Part shown: positions 9,192 to 22,431 of the stretch, piece after piece | Position numbering within the stretch: position 1 is the first letter of the stretch | How the letters are laid out: each line of letters begins with the position of its first letter | Source of the DNA: Variovorax sp. CF079 | Lineage (GTDB): Bacteria; Pseudomonadota; Gammaproteobacteria; Burkholderiales; Burkholderiaceae_C | DNA: 64,000 nt | Reading direction: 5' to 3' | NCBI RefSeq assembly: GCF_900101545.1 | Contig: NZ_FMZU01000012.1 | Coordinates: 124,001-188,000, forward strand | Notes under the pieces: generated by a model | What the model saw: only the letters and a program-made list of their open reading frames with translations | Database searches by the model: none | Told to the model about the DNA's origin: nothing | Translations under genes and position numbers: made by a program

Positions 9192-10169
9192 ATGTCGCCG
9201 ATGCATCGCCGCACCTTCCTGAGCGCAGCCGCGCTGATGGCCGCTGGGCCGAAGGCCTGGGCCGCCTTTCCCGACAAGCCGATCAAGCTGATCGTGCCCT
9301 GGGCTCCCGGCGGCAGCACCGATGCCATTGCGCGTGCCATGGCGCAGGGCATGAGCAGCGCGATGGGCATCTCGGTCATCGTGGACAACCGGCCCGGCGC
9401 CGCGGGCCAGATCGGCACCGAAGCCGCCGCCCGGGCCGCGCCGGACGGCTACACAATCGCCATCGTGGAACTCCCGCATGCCATCGCGCCGGCGGTGATG
9501 ACCCGCCTGCCCTACGACCTGCTGCGCGACTTCACGCCGATGACGATGATCGGCACCTCGCCGTTGGTTTTCTTCGGCGGCACCGGTGCCGACAGCAAGG
9601 ATTTCAGGAGCTTCATGAAGGCGGCCGCGGCCGCTGCTGCGTCGCCGCCCGCCATCGCGCACAGCGGCGCCGGCACCGTCAGCCACCTGGCCGCGGAGCT
9701 GCTGGCGACCCGCAGCCGGATCAGGTTCAACATGGTGCCGTACCGAGGTTCGGCGCCTGCGCTCAACGACGTGGCGGCGGGCATGGTGGCGGGCCACTTC
9801 GCCACGCTGGCAAGCGGCTCCAGCCTGCTCGCGGCCGGCAAGATCCGCGCGCTGGCCGTGGCCAGCCCGCAGCGTGTGGACCTGCCGGCGCTGCGGGGCG
9901 TGCCCACGCTGTCGGAGGCCGGCATCAAGGGCGTCGAGATCGACCAGTGGTGGGCCATGGTGGCGCCGGCCACCACGCCGCTCGAGGTGACCGAACACCT
10001 GCGCAAGGAGGCCGCGGCAGCCCTGGCTCAGCCGGCCGTCAAGGAGCGGCTGTCGGCCCTGGCCGTGGAACTGAAAGCGTCCAGCAGTGGCGAGTTGCGC
10101 GCCTTCATGCGCGCGGAAGCCGAACGCTGGCAGAAGGTGGCGAAGGAAATCGGCTTGCAGCCGCAATAG
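9192..10169 (+). CDS. TctC/Bug-family tripartite tricarboxylate transporter binding protein
   Basis: A 325-residue extracytoplasmic binding protein. It begins with a twin-arginine-like leader (HRRTFLSAAALMAAGPKAWA) and then the Bug signature FPDKPIKLIVPWAPGGSTDAIAR. VIVDNRPGAAGQIG, AAPDGYT and PYDLLRDF are also family hallmarks. A strong ribosome binding site (AAGGAG) precedes the ATG. It starts 17 bases after the PLP-enzyme gene, so the pair is likely one transcript. No tctAB genes are adjacent, as is usual for the many orphan Bug proteins of Burkholderiales; it may use a distant permease or act as a sensor. The ligand is presumably a carboxylate. Confidence 0.9.
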   Translation: MSPMHRRTFLSAAALMAAGPKAWAAFPDKPIKLIVPWAPGGSTDAIARAMAQGMSSAMGISVIVDNRPGAAGQIGTEAAARAAPDGYTIAIVELPHAIAPAVMTRLPYDLLRDFTPMTMIGTSPLVFFGGTGADSKDFRSFMKAAAAAAASPPAIAHSGAGTVSHLAAELLATRSRIRFNMVPYRGSAPALNDVAAGMVAGHFATLASGSSLLAAGKIRALAVASPQRVDLPALRGVPTLSEAGIKGVEIDQWWAMVAPATTPLEVTEHLRKEAAAALAQPAVKERLSALAVELKASSSGELRAFMRAEAERWQKVAKEIGLQPQ

Positions 10170-10183
10170 CGGCGGCGCCATTC

Positions 10184-10711
10184 TCAGGAGGGCGGGCGGC
10201 CACGGTCGCGTTCTTTCGCGGCCTCCATGGCCGCGGACATCGACGACACCACGGCAGCCCACTCCTCGCCCGTCAGCAACAGCGCCGTTTGGGAATGGAG
10301 CAGCGTGTCTTCTCGGTCCAGATGGGCATGCATCAGCTGGCGGTGCTCTTGCAACAGGGCTTCGACGGTCCCGGCGTCGCCCATTTCCCCCGATTCGGCA
10401 GGCTTCAACATGGCCTTTGCCCGTGAGAGCAGGCCGTCACAGTGCTTGCTTTCCAGTTCGAGCTCATCGAGCAGTTGGTCGGCCTCTGCCGACCTGCCGC
10501 GCAGTATCTCGAGCAGGACGACGCCCTTCGGGCGATGCGTCGTTTCGTCGAATGCCTGAAGGCGTTCGATGAGTTCGACGAGCGACGCCGCCTGCGGCCC
10601 CGGTCGTGTCCAATCCCCTGTTTTCAGCGTGCCGTCGACAAGCGCCAACAGCTCACGAATGCGAGTGTGCTCGGCACGCAAGATGATCCACGCGCATTCG
10701 GCCGCCAGCAT
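10184..10711 (-). CDS. Hemerythrin-like HHE-domain protein
   Basis: A 175-residue all-helical protein with the spaced His/Glu pattern of hemerythrin HHE domains: AEHTRIRELL near the N-terminus, ETTHRPKGVVLLEI centrally, and EHRQLMHAHLDRE towards the C-terminus. These residues would hold a di-iron centre that binds oxygen or reacts with NO. The frame is open another 46 codons upstream, but the ATG of MLAAECAW is preceded by AGGGGACAGG at proper spacing and begins the domain, so it was chosen. It is divergent from the giant GAF kinase gene, and a functional link through redox sensing is possible but unproven. Confidence 0.78.
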   Translation of the reverse strand: MLAAECAWIILRAEHTRIRELLALVDGTLKTGDWTRPGPQAASLVELIERLQAFDETTHRPKGVVLLEILRGRSAEADQLLDELELESKHCDGLLSRAKAMLKPAESGEMGDAGTVEALLQEHRQLMHAHLDREDTLLHSQTALLLTGEEWAAVVSSMSAAMEAAKERDRGRPPS

Positions 10712-10901
10712 GTTCCTGTCCCCTTTGTGCCAGCTTACTCCTGCGCGCTTGCCTTGAAGGTCTGGCCGCGTGGGCAATGGGGTTTCAAGCAATTGAAGCA
10801 CCGGCCATAGGGCCTCACACCCGCTCGCCGCTTCGCCGTTAGACTCCACGCCGTGTGCGCCACTCGCGCATCACCCCCTGATCGCAGGAGGCAATTGCCA
10901 T

Positions 10902-16757
<5,856 letters not shown>

Positions 16758-16770
16758 AAGGAGCGATGAC

Positions 16771-17112
16771 ATGAGCGCTGCGACTATCGACCTCGCGACT
16801 TTCGCGGAACTTCAGGACACCGCGGGGGGCGACTTCGTGAAGGAACTCGTACAGACTTTTCTCGAAGAGGCACCGGCGATGCTGAAGGAGCTTCGCGACG
16901 CGATTGACTCGGGCAATGCGGATGACTTCCGCCGCGCGGCGCATTCGCTCAAGTCGAACAGTCTCACCTTCGGCGCGCATAGGCTGGGCGCGATGGCGCG
17001 AGAACAGGAACTCGGGGGGCTGGCGGCCGCGCAGCAATCGAATGCACTCGACGCGCTGGCGCTGGAGTACGCCCGGGTCGCCGCGGCTCTGACGGAGCTG
17101 ACTCATGGTTGA
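16771..17112 (+). CDS. Stand-alone Hpt phosphotransfer protein
   Basis: A 113-residue four-helix histidine phosphotransfer protein. The Hpt motif RRAAHSLKSNSLTFGA places the phosphorylated histidine at H58. In a phosphorelay it would accept phosphate from a receiver of the upstream kinase and pass it to the downstream regulator. It begins 13 bases after the kinase stop, with AAAGGAG just ahead, and its last codons overlap the start of the cyclase gene by 8 bases, so the three genes form one tightly coupled unit. Confidence 0.9.
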   Translation: MSAATIDLATFAELQDTAGGDFVKELVQTFLEEAPAMLKELRDAIDSGNADDFRRAAHSLKSNSLTFGAHRLGAMAREQELGGLAAAQQSNALDALALEYARVAAALTELTHG

Positions 17113-18160
17113 CTTGCGCCATGCGCCAGCCCGCCTCCTCGTGGCGGACGACAACAAGGTCAATCGCCTGCTGCTGACCCGCAGCCTCGAACTGCAGGGC
17201 CACCGCGTCGACAGCGCCGAGAACGGACGTCTCGCCCTGGAGTTGCTGCGGCGCGACACCTACGACCTGCTGCTGCTCGACATGGAAATGCCCGAGATGG
17301 ACGGCTTCCAGGTGCTGGAGCAACTGACCGCCGATCCGAAGCTGCACGACCTGCCCGTGATCGTGACCTCGTCGCTCGAGGGCGTGGCCACCATCGTGCG
17401 CTGCATCGAGCTCGGCGCTGAGGACTACCTGCACAAGCCGGTCAATGCGGTACTGCTGAAGGCGCGCATCGGCGCCAGCCTCGAGAAGAAGCGCCTGCGC
17501 GACCAGCAGAAGGAACTGGTGCGCCGCTTCGCCACCTCCGAGGTCGCGCAGGACCTGCAGCAATCCGGCTTCGCGCTCGGCGGGCGACGCGTGCAAGGCG
17601 CGGTGATGTTCTCCGACATTCGCAGCTTCACCGCGCTGGTCGAGTCGCAGCCGCCCGAAGAGACGATCGAACTGCTGAACACGTACTACACGCTGATGTT
17701 CGACGCGATCAACGGCCATGGCGGCGTGGTGAACCAGATGATCGGCGACGGGCTGATGGCCATCTTCGGCGCCCCGCTGCCGCTGCCCGACCACAGCGCG
17801 GCCGCGGTGCGCGCGGCGCTCGACATGGTCGAGATGATCGAGCTGCTGAACACAGAGCGCATCGCTGCGGACAAGCCTGCGATCCGCATCGGCGTGGGAA
17901 TCGCCACCGGCGAAATGGTGGCGGGCTACACCGGCACGCAGCAGCGCGCGACCTACACCTGCATCGGCGACACGGTGAACCTTGCCGCACGACTCGAGGC
18001 GCACACCAAGCTTGCGAAGCGGACGATCCTGATCGATCCGGCAACCTGCATGGCACTCGGTGGACGCATTCCGGTCGAGCCCCTCGGGGCGGCGTCGTTC
18101 CGGGGCAAGGCGGCGCCGGTCGAGGTGTACGCCGTCACTGGCACCAACGCATCAGAGTGA
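17105..18160 (+). CDS. Response regulator with class III adenylate/guanylate cyclase domain
   Basis: A 351-residue output protein. The receiver spans about residues 9-125 with acidic D15/D16, phospho-acceptor D59 in LLLLDMEMPEMDG and the conserved lysine in YLHKPV. A short helical linker leads to a class III nucleotide cyclase domain (about 160-345). Metal ligands D171 (MFSDIRSFT) and D215 (IGDGLMAIFGAP) and transition-state residues N292 and R296 (VNLAARLE) are present. The position that is usually the purine-selecting lysine, two residues before the GD, is Q211, and the partner site is T285. It should turn phosphorelay input into cAMP or cGMP; the altered residue leaves nucleotide choice, or activity, open. 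Confidence 0.9.
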   Translation: MVDLRHAPARLLVADDNKVNRLLLTRSLELQGHRVDSAENGRLALELLRRDTYDLLLLDMEMPEMDGFQVLEQLTADPKLHDLPVIVTSSLEGVATIVRCIELGAEDYLHKPVNAVLLKARIGASLEKKRLRDQQKELVRRFATSEVAQDLQQSGFALGGRRVQGAVMFSDIRSFTALVESQPPEETIELLNTYYTLMFDAINGHGGVVNQMIGDGLMAIFGAPLPLPDHSAAAVRAALDMVEMIELLNTERIAADKPAIRIGVGIATGEMVAGYTGTQQRATYTCIGDTVNLAARLEAHTKLAKRTILIDPATCMALGGRIPVEPLGAASFRGKAAPVEVYAVTGTNASE

Positions 18161-18660
18161 AGGGTCGCCGTGCGGCTGCAAAGAGGCAGCGTCCATAAAT
18201 CGAGTTTTCGAACGTGCCAACGTAAACGACCGCGTCTGCGACTCGTAGCTTTTCGAAACGGCAGGCATCAATTCGCAACCGACAAAACGAAACTGCCGTA
18301 ACCGGCTACAACGCGTGTAACTGGCCCGAGGAGGTCCAACATGCACTGCGTCCCGGCTCCGGGCGCCAACGGGTATTGAGCTGCAAGGCTTCCTGTTGAA
18401 CCCATAGAGCGCAGTACACCGAAACGATACCTGTCTCGCAGGCAATGAGTTTGCGCATGCAAGGAATTTGCGTCCGGAATCTGTTGCGTGTTTCAACGGG
18501 GATAAGTTCCGCCAGCGCCTATTTCGTTTGTCCGATGTCAAACTTTATTATTAAGTTCAGCATGCCATGTGTTCTCAGGTCGCCGCGACGTTGACCTCAT
18601 CGCCAGCACCGAGACGCACCCAAGAACAGATGATTTTTCAATCTTACTTGGAGGCTCAAT
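18161..18660. other. 500-base stretch without a convincing gene
   Basis: This stretch is less GC-rich than its surroundings, especially its last 150 bases. It has no frame with good coding character on either strand. It contains one tiny reading frame (ATG at 18341) of 12 codons, translating to M-H-C-V-P-A-P-G-A-N-G-Y, preceded by a perfect AGGAGG at good spacing. That could be a leader peptide or the relic of a longer gene. The right end carries an AT-rich tract (CAAACTTTATTATTAAGTTC) that probably contains the promoter of the downstream secreted-protein gene. Nothing else was recognised. Confidence 0.5.
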
Positions 18661-19146
18661 ATGAAGAAGACACTACTGATAGCGGCAATGCTGACGTTTG
18701 GAGCCGGACAGGCGCTCGCCGCGGCACACTTCTTCAGTGCCGACGCATCCGTAAATTCGAATGGGGCCCTAGTGGTCAGTTTTGATGAAGCCGGAGTGGG
18801 GAATGCAACAGTGCTTGAAAGCCTTACAGCTCAGGGCACGGCGGTGTACGCGTGCATCAACCACGGGGGAAAGAATCCGAGCGCCAGCAACAAGACCACC
18901 GTCACGGGAGCCGTTCGGGCTGACGGCACATTCCCGGCCACCAAGAACGGCCGAGTCAGGGGGAGCCTGGAAGCCGGCCCTCCGGACGAGGGCAACTTTG
19001 CCTGCCCATCCGGTCAAGATCTCATCATCGCATGCGTCAGATACACAGACGTGCTGCTCACTGACTTGACCAACGGCGTCTCGATTGTGCCAACTGGCAC
19101 CTTCTCCAGAAACTTCTTCAGCATCCCAGGCTCTTGTCCCAACTAA
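18661..19146 (+). CDS. Small secreted protein, possibly disulfide-stabilised
   Basis: A 161-residue protein of unknown function with a clean signal peptide (MKKTLLIAAMLTFGAGQALA, cleavage near AHFF) and a strong ribosome binding site (TTGGAGG). The mature part contains four cysteines (in YACINH, FACPSG, IACVRY and GSCPN), compatible with two disulfides, and alternates polar and beta-prone stretches such as GALVVSFDEAGVGN and NKTTVTGAVRADGTF. From memory it resembles small secreted proteins seen in actinobacteria and fungi more than core proteobacterial proteins, but this was not searched. Its base composition is less GC-rich than that of neighbours, consistent with transfer. Confidence 0.72.
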   Translation: MKKTLLIAAMLTFGAGQALAAAHFFSADASVNSNGALVVSFDEAGVGNATVLESLTAQGTAVYACINHGGKNPSASNKTTVTGAVRADGTFPATKNGRVRGSLEAGPPDEGNFACPSGQDLIIACVRYTDVLLTDLTNGVSIVPTGTFSRNFFSIPGSCPN

Positions 19147-19320
19147 GCAAGAGTCCGCGTCGCAAGGGACCCTGGGCAAGCTCGGGGCCCTTCCCCGTTG
19201 TGGTTTCGCCGTGCCCGGATGCGATCGAGCCAACGTCCTGATCTTCGACACTCATCAAGCGCACCAGGCAACCGGCAGCAAGTAATAACGGCCATCTCGG
19301 CCAACACCAAGGACATCGTC

Positions 19321-19692
19321 GTGGTGCATGGACAACGTGGAGCGCGCCTAGCGCTTGCAGGTATTTGCCTGGCAGCCCTGTCGGCAACCGCGGGTGCACC
19401 GCTGTTCGCAGCCGAAGCTCGACGGCCTTCCTCCACTGAAGCCGATCGGATCGAACAATCAGCCGGCGTCGAAGTCCAGGTCGACGAGTCTGGCTTGGCA
19501 AGCTATGGCGGCGCGCTCTATAGCCCGTTCAGCACCGCTTTTGACATGGCCGCGTCAACACCTCACGCCTACGCCACGTCGACACGACAAAACGCGGACG
19601 ACGGATCGCCCAACCCCGTGACGGCGGCAGTCACCGCGCTCGTTGCTGTGGGGTTCCTCGTCATTCTTGTTCGCGTCCTGATTGCGAGTTAG
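19321..19692 (+). CDS. Small hypothetical membrane-anchored protein
   Basis: About 123 residues from a GTG start (AAGGA lies 7 bases upstream; the next GTG, one codon on, is equally possible). The frame extends further upstream but without a better start. An N-terminal hydrophobic segment (ARLALAGICLAALSATAGAPLFA) looks like a signal peptide, and the C-terminus is one transmembrane helix (VTAAVTALVAVGFLVILVRV). The linker is Ser/Ala/Thr-rich. No family is recognised. It lies in the accessory island beside another secreted protein. The existence of the gene is plausible, not certain. Confidence 0.5.
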   Translation: MVHGQRGARLALAGICLAALSATAGAPLFAAEARRPSSTEADRIEQSAGVEVQVDESGLASYGGALYSPFSTAFDMAASTPHAYATSTRQNADDGSPNPVTAAVTALVAVGFLVILVRVLIAS

Positions 19693-19826
19693 GGGCGCCT
19701 GCGCCTTGACTCTAACTAAACGGGGATGACTCGGGTAGTCCACATAGCATCTGTTGGCCGACTGTCGCCGGTCGCGGCCGGCGAGCTTCTGGCCCTAAAC
19801 AGACATTGCTCTTGCTGCAACGCGCC

Positions 19827-20615
19827 CTAGACAACTCCGCGTACAGCCCAAAACGACGTTGTCAGGGCGCGTGGTCCGTCAGGCAAGCCGCAGAGATACG
19901 CTGCTCGGACACGATGCTTCAGTTCGTCGCGTTTCGACATTGCAAGCTGCGTCACGTAGTTGCCCGTCTTTCCTTGCCCGGTGAGGAACGTAGACCAGTA
20001 GTCATCAAACGACTGGTACTCGAATAGGGCGGCAAGTTGGTCTTCCACGACGGCGGTGAAGCTCGCAGCTTCGAACAAGTCCGCGAGTCCTCCGGGCCAA
20101 CCGAGCGCCTTCGAGACCATTTCGTCGCGCATTGCAGCGCCGTCTGCATCGAGGACGGCAGCGGCGTCCCAAACCAGGCTGAATGGCGTCCAGCCGCAGC
20201 GGAAATTGTTGACGACCACAGTGACCATGCCGCCCTTGCGCGTGACCCGCTTCATCTCGCGCAGGCCCTGGGCGGAGTCCGGAAGCACGTCCAGCGCGAG
20301 CATGGATAGGGCGCGGTCGAAAACCCCATCCTGGTACGAAAGGTTAAGGGCATCGCCGACTTCGAAGACCACGTCCTGCCTTGCGGTCACACGCTGTGCA
20401 AATTCAACGTAAGAGGGAGACAGATCGACCCCGGTTGCGCGCGCCCCGGCGAGCGATATGGCACGCGTCAGATGGCCTGTGCCGCAACCCACGTCAAGGA
20501 CGGCCTCGTTTGCCGAAACACCTGCGAATCGAACAACGGACGGTGCAAGGCGTTGGCTTCCTCGACCGACATATGCTTCATAGCCCTCAGGGTCGGTCGC
20601 TACGAACACTGCCAT
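19827..20615 (-). CDS. Class I SAM-dependent methyltransferase
   Basis: A 262-residue methyltransferase of the UbiE/methyltransf_11 type. Motif I is VLDVGCGTGHLTRAI (from residue 39), motif II region TGVDLSPSYVEFA, then FEVGDALNLSYQDGVFDRALSMLALDVL and the post-motif KGGMVTVVV. AGGAG sits 5-6 bases before the ATG. The acceptor substrate is unknown; the nearest types methylate small molecules. It stands alone in the accessory island, with H-NS downstream on the same strand after 55 bases. Confidence 0.87.
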   Translation of the reverse strand: MAVFVATDPEGYEAYVGRGSQRLAPSVVRFAGVSANEAVLDVGCGTGHLTRAISLAGARATGVDLSPSYVEFAQRVTARQDVVFEVGDALNLSYQDGVFDRALSMLALDVLPDSAQGLREMKRVTRKGGMVTVVVNNFRCGWTPFSLVWDAAAVLDADGAAMRDEMVSKALGWPGGLADLFEAASFTAVVEDQLAALFEYQSFDDYWSTFLTGQGKTGNYVTQLAMSKRDELKHRVRAAYLCGLPDGPRALTTSFWAVRGVV

Positions 20616-20670
20616 TGAAACTCCTCAGAACCTGCATTGCAGACACCCGGTGCGGCGCGTCAGCCGTGTC

Positions 20671-21162
20671 TCAGGCAGTCATCTCATCGAGTGTCTTTCC
20701 CGCATCCAGCGCCTCTTTCAACCAGCGCGGCCGTGGGCCCATTCCCGACCATGTGTGTCCAGCCTCATCTCGATACACAACCTTGGACTTCCGCTTCTTG
20801 GACTTATTGAGCTTTTTTGCGCTCGACGTGCCCGACGACGAAGCCGCGGTGGCGAACTCTTCAAGCGCCCTGCCGGCATTGAGAGCGTCGCGCAGCCAGT
20901 ACGGGCGTTTCCCAATGCCTGACCAGGAATTGCCTTGACCGTCGCTGTACTTCGTTGACCGAGTTGGGGCAGTCTTTCCTACTTTCGCCTTCACACTGCC
21001 GGCAGTCGCTCCGAAGCCCAACTGCTCTGGAGTGAGCCCGTAGTGGGCGATGGCCACCTTGATGCGCGCAACTACTCCATCGACCTCCTGCTTGCGCAAC
21101 TTCTCAGCTTGGCGCTGGAGAGTCTCGATTTGCTTTTGGATCTGCTTGTAGCTTTGAGTCAT
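20671..21162 (-). CDS. H-NS family nucleoid protein with two tandem DNA-binding domains
   Basis: A 163-residue H-NS-type xenogeneic silencer. The N-terminal helical dimerisation region (residues 1-50, YKQIQKQIETLQRQAEKLRK) is followed not by one but by two copies of the C-terminal DNA-binding module: residues about 71-104 (KYSDGQGNSWSGIGKRPYWL) and about 129-161 (VYRDEAGHTWSGMGPRPRWL). A lysine-rich linker (KKLNKSKKRKSK) joins them. Each copy has the W-S-G-x-G-x-R/K-P core that inserts into AT-rich minor grooves. The frame is open upstream, but the chosen ATG gives the normal N-terminus. It lies in the lower-GC island it might silence. Confidence 0.85.
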   Translation of the reverse strand: MTQSYKQIQKQIETLQRQAEKLRKQEVDGVVARIKVAIAHYGLTPEQLGFGATAGSVKAKVGKTAPTRSTKYSDGQGNSWSGIGKRPYWLRDALNAGRALEEFATAASSSGTSSAKKLNKSKKRKSKVVYRDEAGHTWSGMGPRPRWLKEALDAGKTLDEMTA

Positions 21163-21235
21163 TGACCTTGGTTCCGAGATTTGGGAAGACTCGACTTTAG
21201 TCTCATTGACAAGCCTTGCCAAAACGCGATTGCCG

Positions 21236-21612
21236 CTACGGCTTCTCGGAGGCGTCGAAGTCGAGTTCGACCTTCGCTCCGTTGGGGTCGTGGCAGAACA
21301 GCTGCCAGGTGCCCGCACCCGCCTGCTGCCGCAGCTCGTACTTCGTGCCGCTCTGGTCGAAGCGGGCTTTCACGGCACGCAGGTCGCGTGCGGTGAAAGC
21401 CATGTGGTCGATGACGCCGGTGCGCTGCGCCGGCACCGGCCGCTCGAAGTAAAGGTGCAGCACCGCCTGCGGCCCCTCGCCGTAGAGCCATGCGCCGGGA
21501 AAGCCGAGGTCCGGTCGATGGCCGATGGTGAGCCCGAGCAGGCCCGTGTAGAAATCCAGGGTCTTCTTCTCGTCCTCGGCCGTGACGGTGAAGTGATTCT
21601 CCCGACGATCAT
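21236..21612 (-). pseudogene. VOC/glyoxalase-family gene, frameshifted at its 5' end
   Basis: The reading frame encodes a complete vicinal-oxygen-chelate protein of about 123 residues: NHFTVTAEDEKKTLDFYTGL, PGAWLYGEGP, VLHLYFERPVPAQR, DHMAFTARDL and finally LFCHDPNGAKVELDF. The ATG with a good ribosome binding site (AAGGAGAG, 7 bases upstream) is in a different frame: it reads M-I-V-G-R-I-T-S and soon leaves the VOC frame. The VOC frame itself has no ATG, GTG or TTG between its upstream stop and the conserved region. A single-base indel within the first five codons explains this. Either the gene is inactivated or there is a sequencing error. It lies directly downstream of the quinone-oxidoreductase remnant. 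Confidence 0.7.
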
Positions 21613-21628
21613 TTCGCTCTCTCCTTGT

Positions 21629-21733
21629 TCATGGCAGCAACACCAGCGCGCCGATGGTGGCGCGCGATTCGAGCCGCGCGTGCGCCTCTGCCGCGGCGTT
21701 CAGTGAATAGCGTTCGATCGGCGGCGCCTTGTC
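21629..21733 (-). pseudogene. C-terminal remnant of an NADPH:quinone oxidoreductase
   Basis: Thirty-four codons ending in TGA read D-K-A-P-P-I-E-R-Y-S-L-N, then AAAEAHARLESRATIGALVL and L-P, which is the usual C-terminus of zinc-free quinone oxidoreductases (MDR superfamily). Upstream on the same strand the frame runs straight into the antisense of a hydrolase gene with no further similarity, so the N-terminal ~290 residues are missing. The remnant ends exactly where the truncated hydrolase begins on the other strand. Its stop codon overlaps an ATG of a 7-codon frame that carries the VOC ribosome binding site. Confidence 0.65.
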
Positions 21734-21735
21734 CC

Positions 21736-22431
21736 GGTGCGCCGGTGCTGGTGTACATCCACGGCGGCTATTGGCGTGCTCTGGACAAGCGCGACCAGAG
21801 CTTCGTGGCCCCGCCCTTCGTCGATGCCGGGGCGATGGTGGTGCTGGCGAACTATGCGCTGTGCCCGGCGGTCAGCATCGAGCACATCCTGCTGCAGCTC
21901 GTGCAGGCACTGGTCTGGGTCTATCGGCATGCGGCGGAACACGGCGGCGATCCCGAGCGCATCGTGGTGGCCGGCCACTCCGCGGGCGGACACCTGGCAA
22001 CGATGCTGCTGGCCTGCGACTGGCGCGCCGTGGCGCCCGACCTGCCTGCGGACCTGGTGAAGTCGGCGCTGGCCATCTCGGGGCTGTACGAGCTCGAACC
22101 GCTGCGGCACGCGCCCTTCCTGGCTCCAGACCTATGCCTGAGCGCAGCACCGGCGCAGCGCCTGAGCCCGGCCGCGATGCCACCGCCGTCGCGCGGATCG
22201 CTGGTGACGGTGGTCGGCGGCGACGAGAGCGAGGAGTTTCTGCGGCAGGCGGCGCTGATCTCGCAGGCTTGGGGTCCGCGCGTCGTCATCGCTGCAGAAC
22301 GCGTTCCGCAGCGCAACCACATGGACGTGCTCAACGAGCTGGCGGACCCGCACTCGCCAACGCATCGGCGGGCCTTGCAACTGCTGGGACTGCTCAGTCC
22401 TCGACGAAAGCCTCTTGCCGCTTCGCCTTGA
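21736..22431 (+). pseudogene. Alpha/beta hydrolase (esterase/formamidase type), 5'-truncated
   Basis: The conserved part starts abruptly at GAPVLVYIHGGYWRALDKRD, where HGGYW is the oxyanion-hole motif. It continues through the nucleophile elbow VVAGHSAGGHLA and a C-terminal histidine region (QRNHMDVLNEL). Relatives have roughly 70-90 residues before this point. The readable frame reaches back to a TTG at 21625, but that leader is antisense to the quinone-oxidoreductase remnant and looks non-native. The gene overlaps the 3' end of tctA by 38 bases. The catalytic residues survive, so a shortened product might exist, but no proper start is visible. Confidence 0.65.

Noticed and set aside
18340..18420. 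Possible integron attC-like site
   Set aside because: A few bases look like a core site, but no matching partner arm or integrase was found.
18152..18541. 129-codon frame on the minus strand in the gap after the cyclase gene
   Set aside because: No ribosome binding site, no domain and mixed composition; kept only as part of the non-coding stretch.
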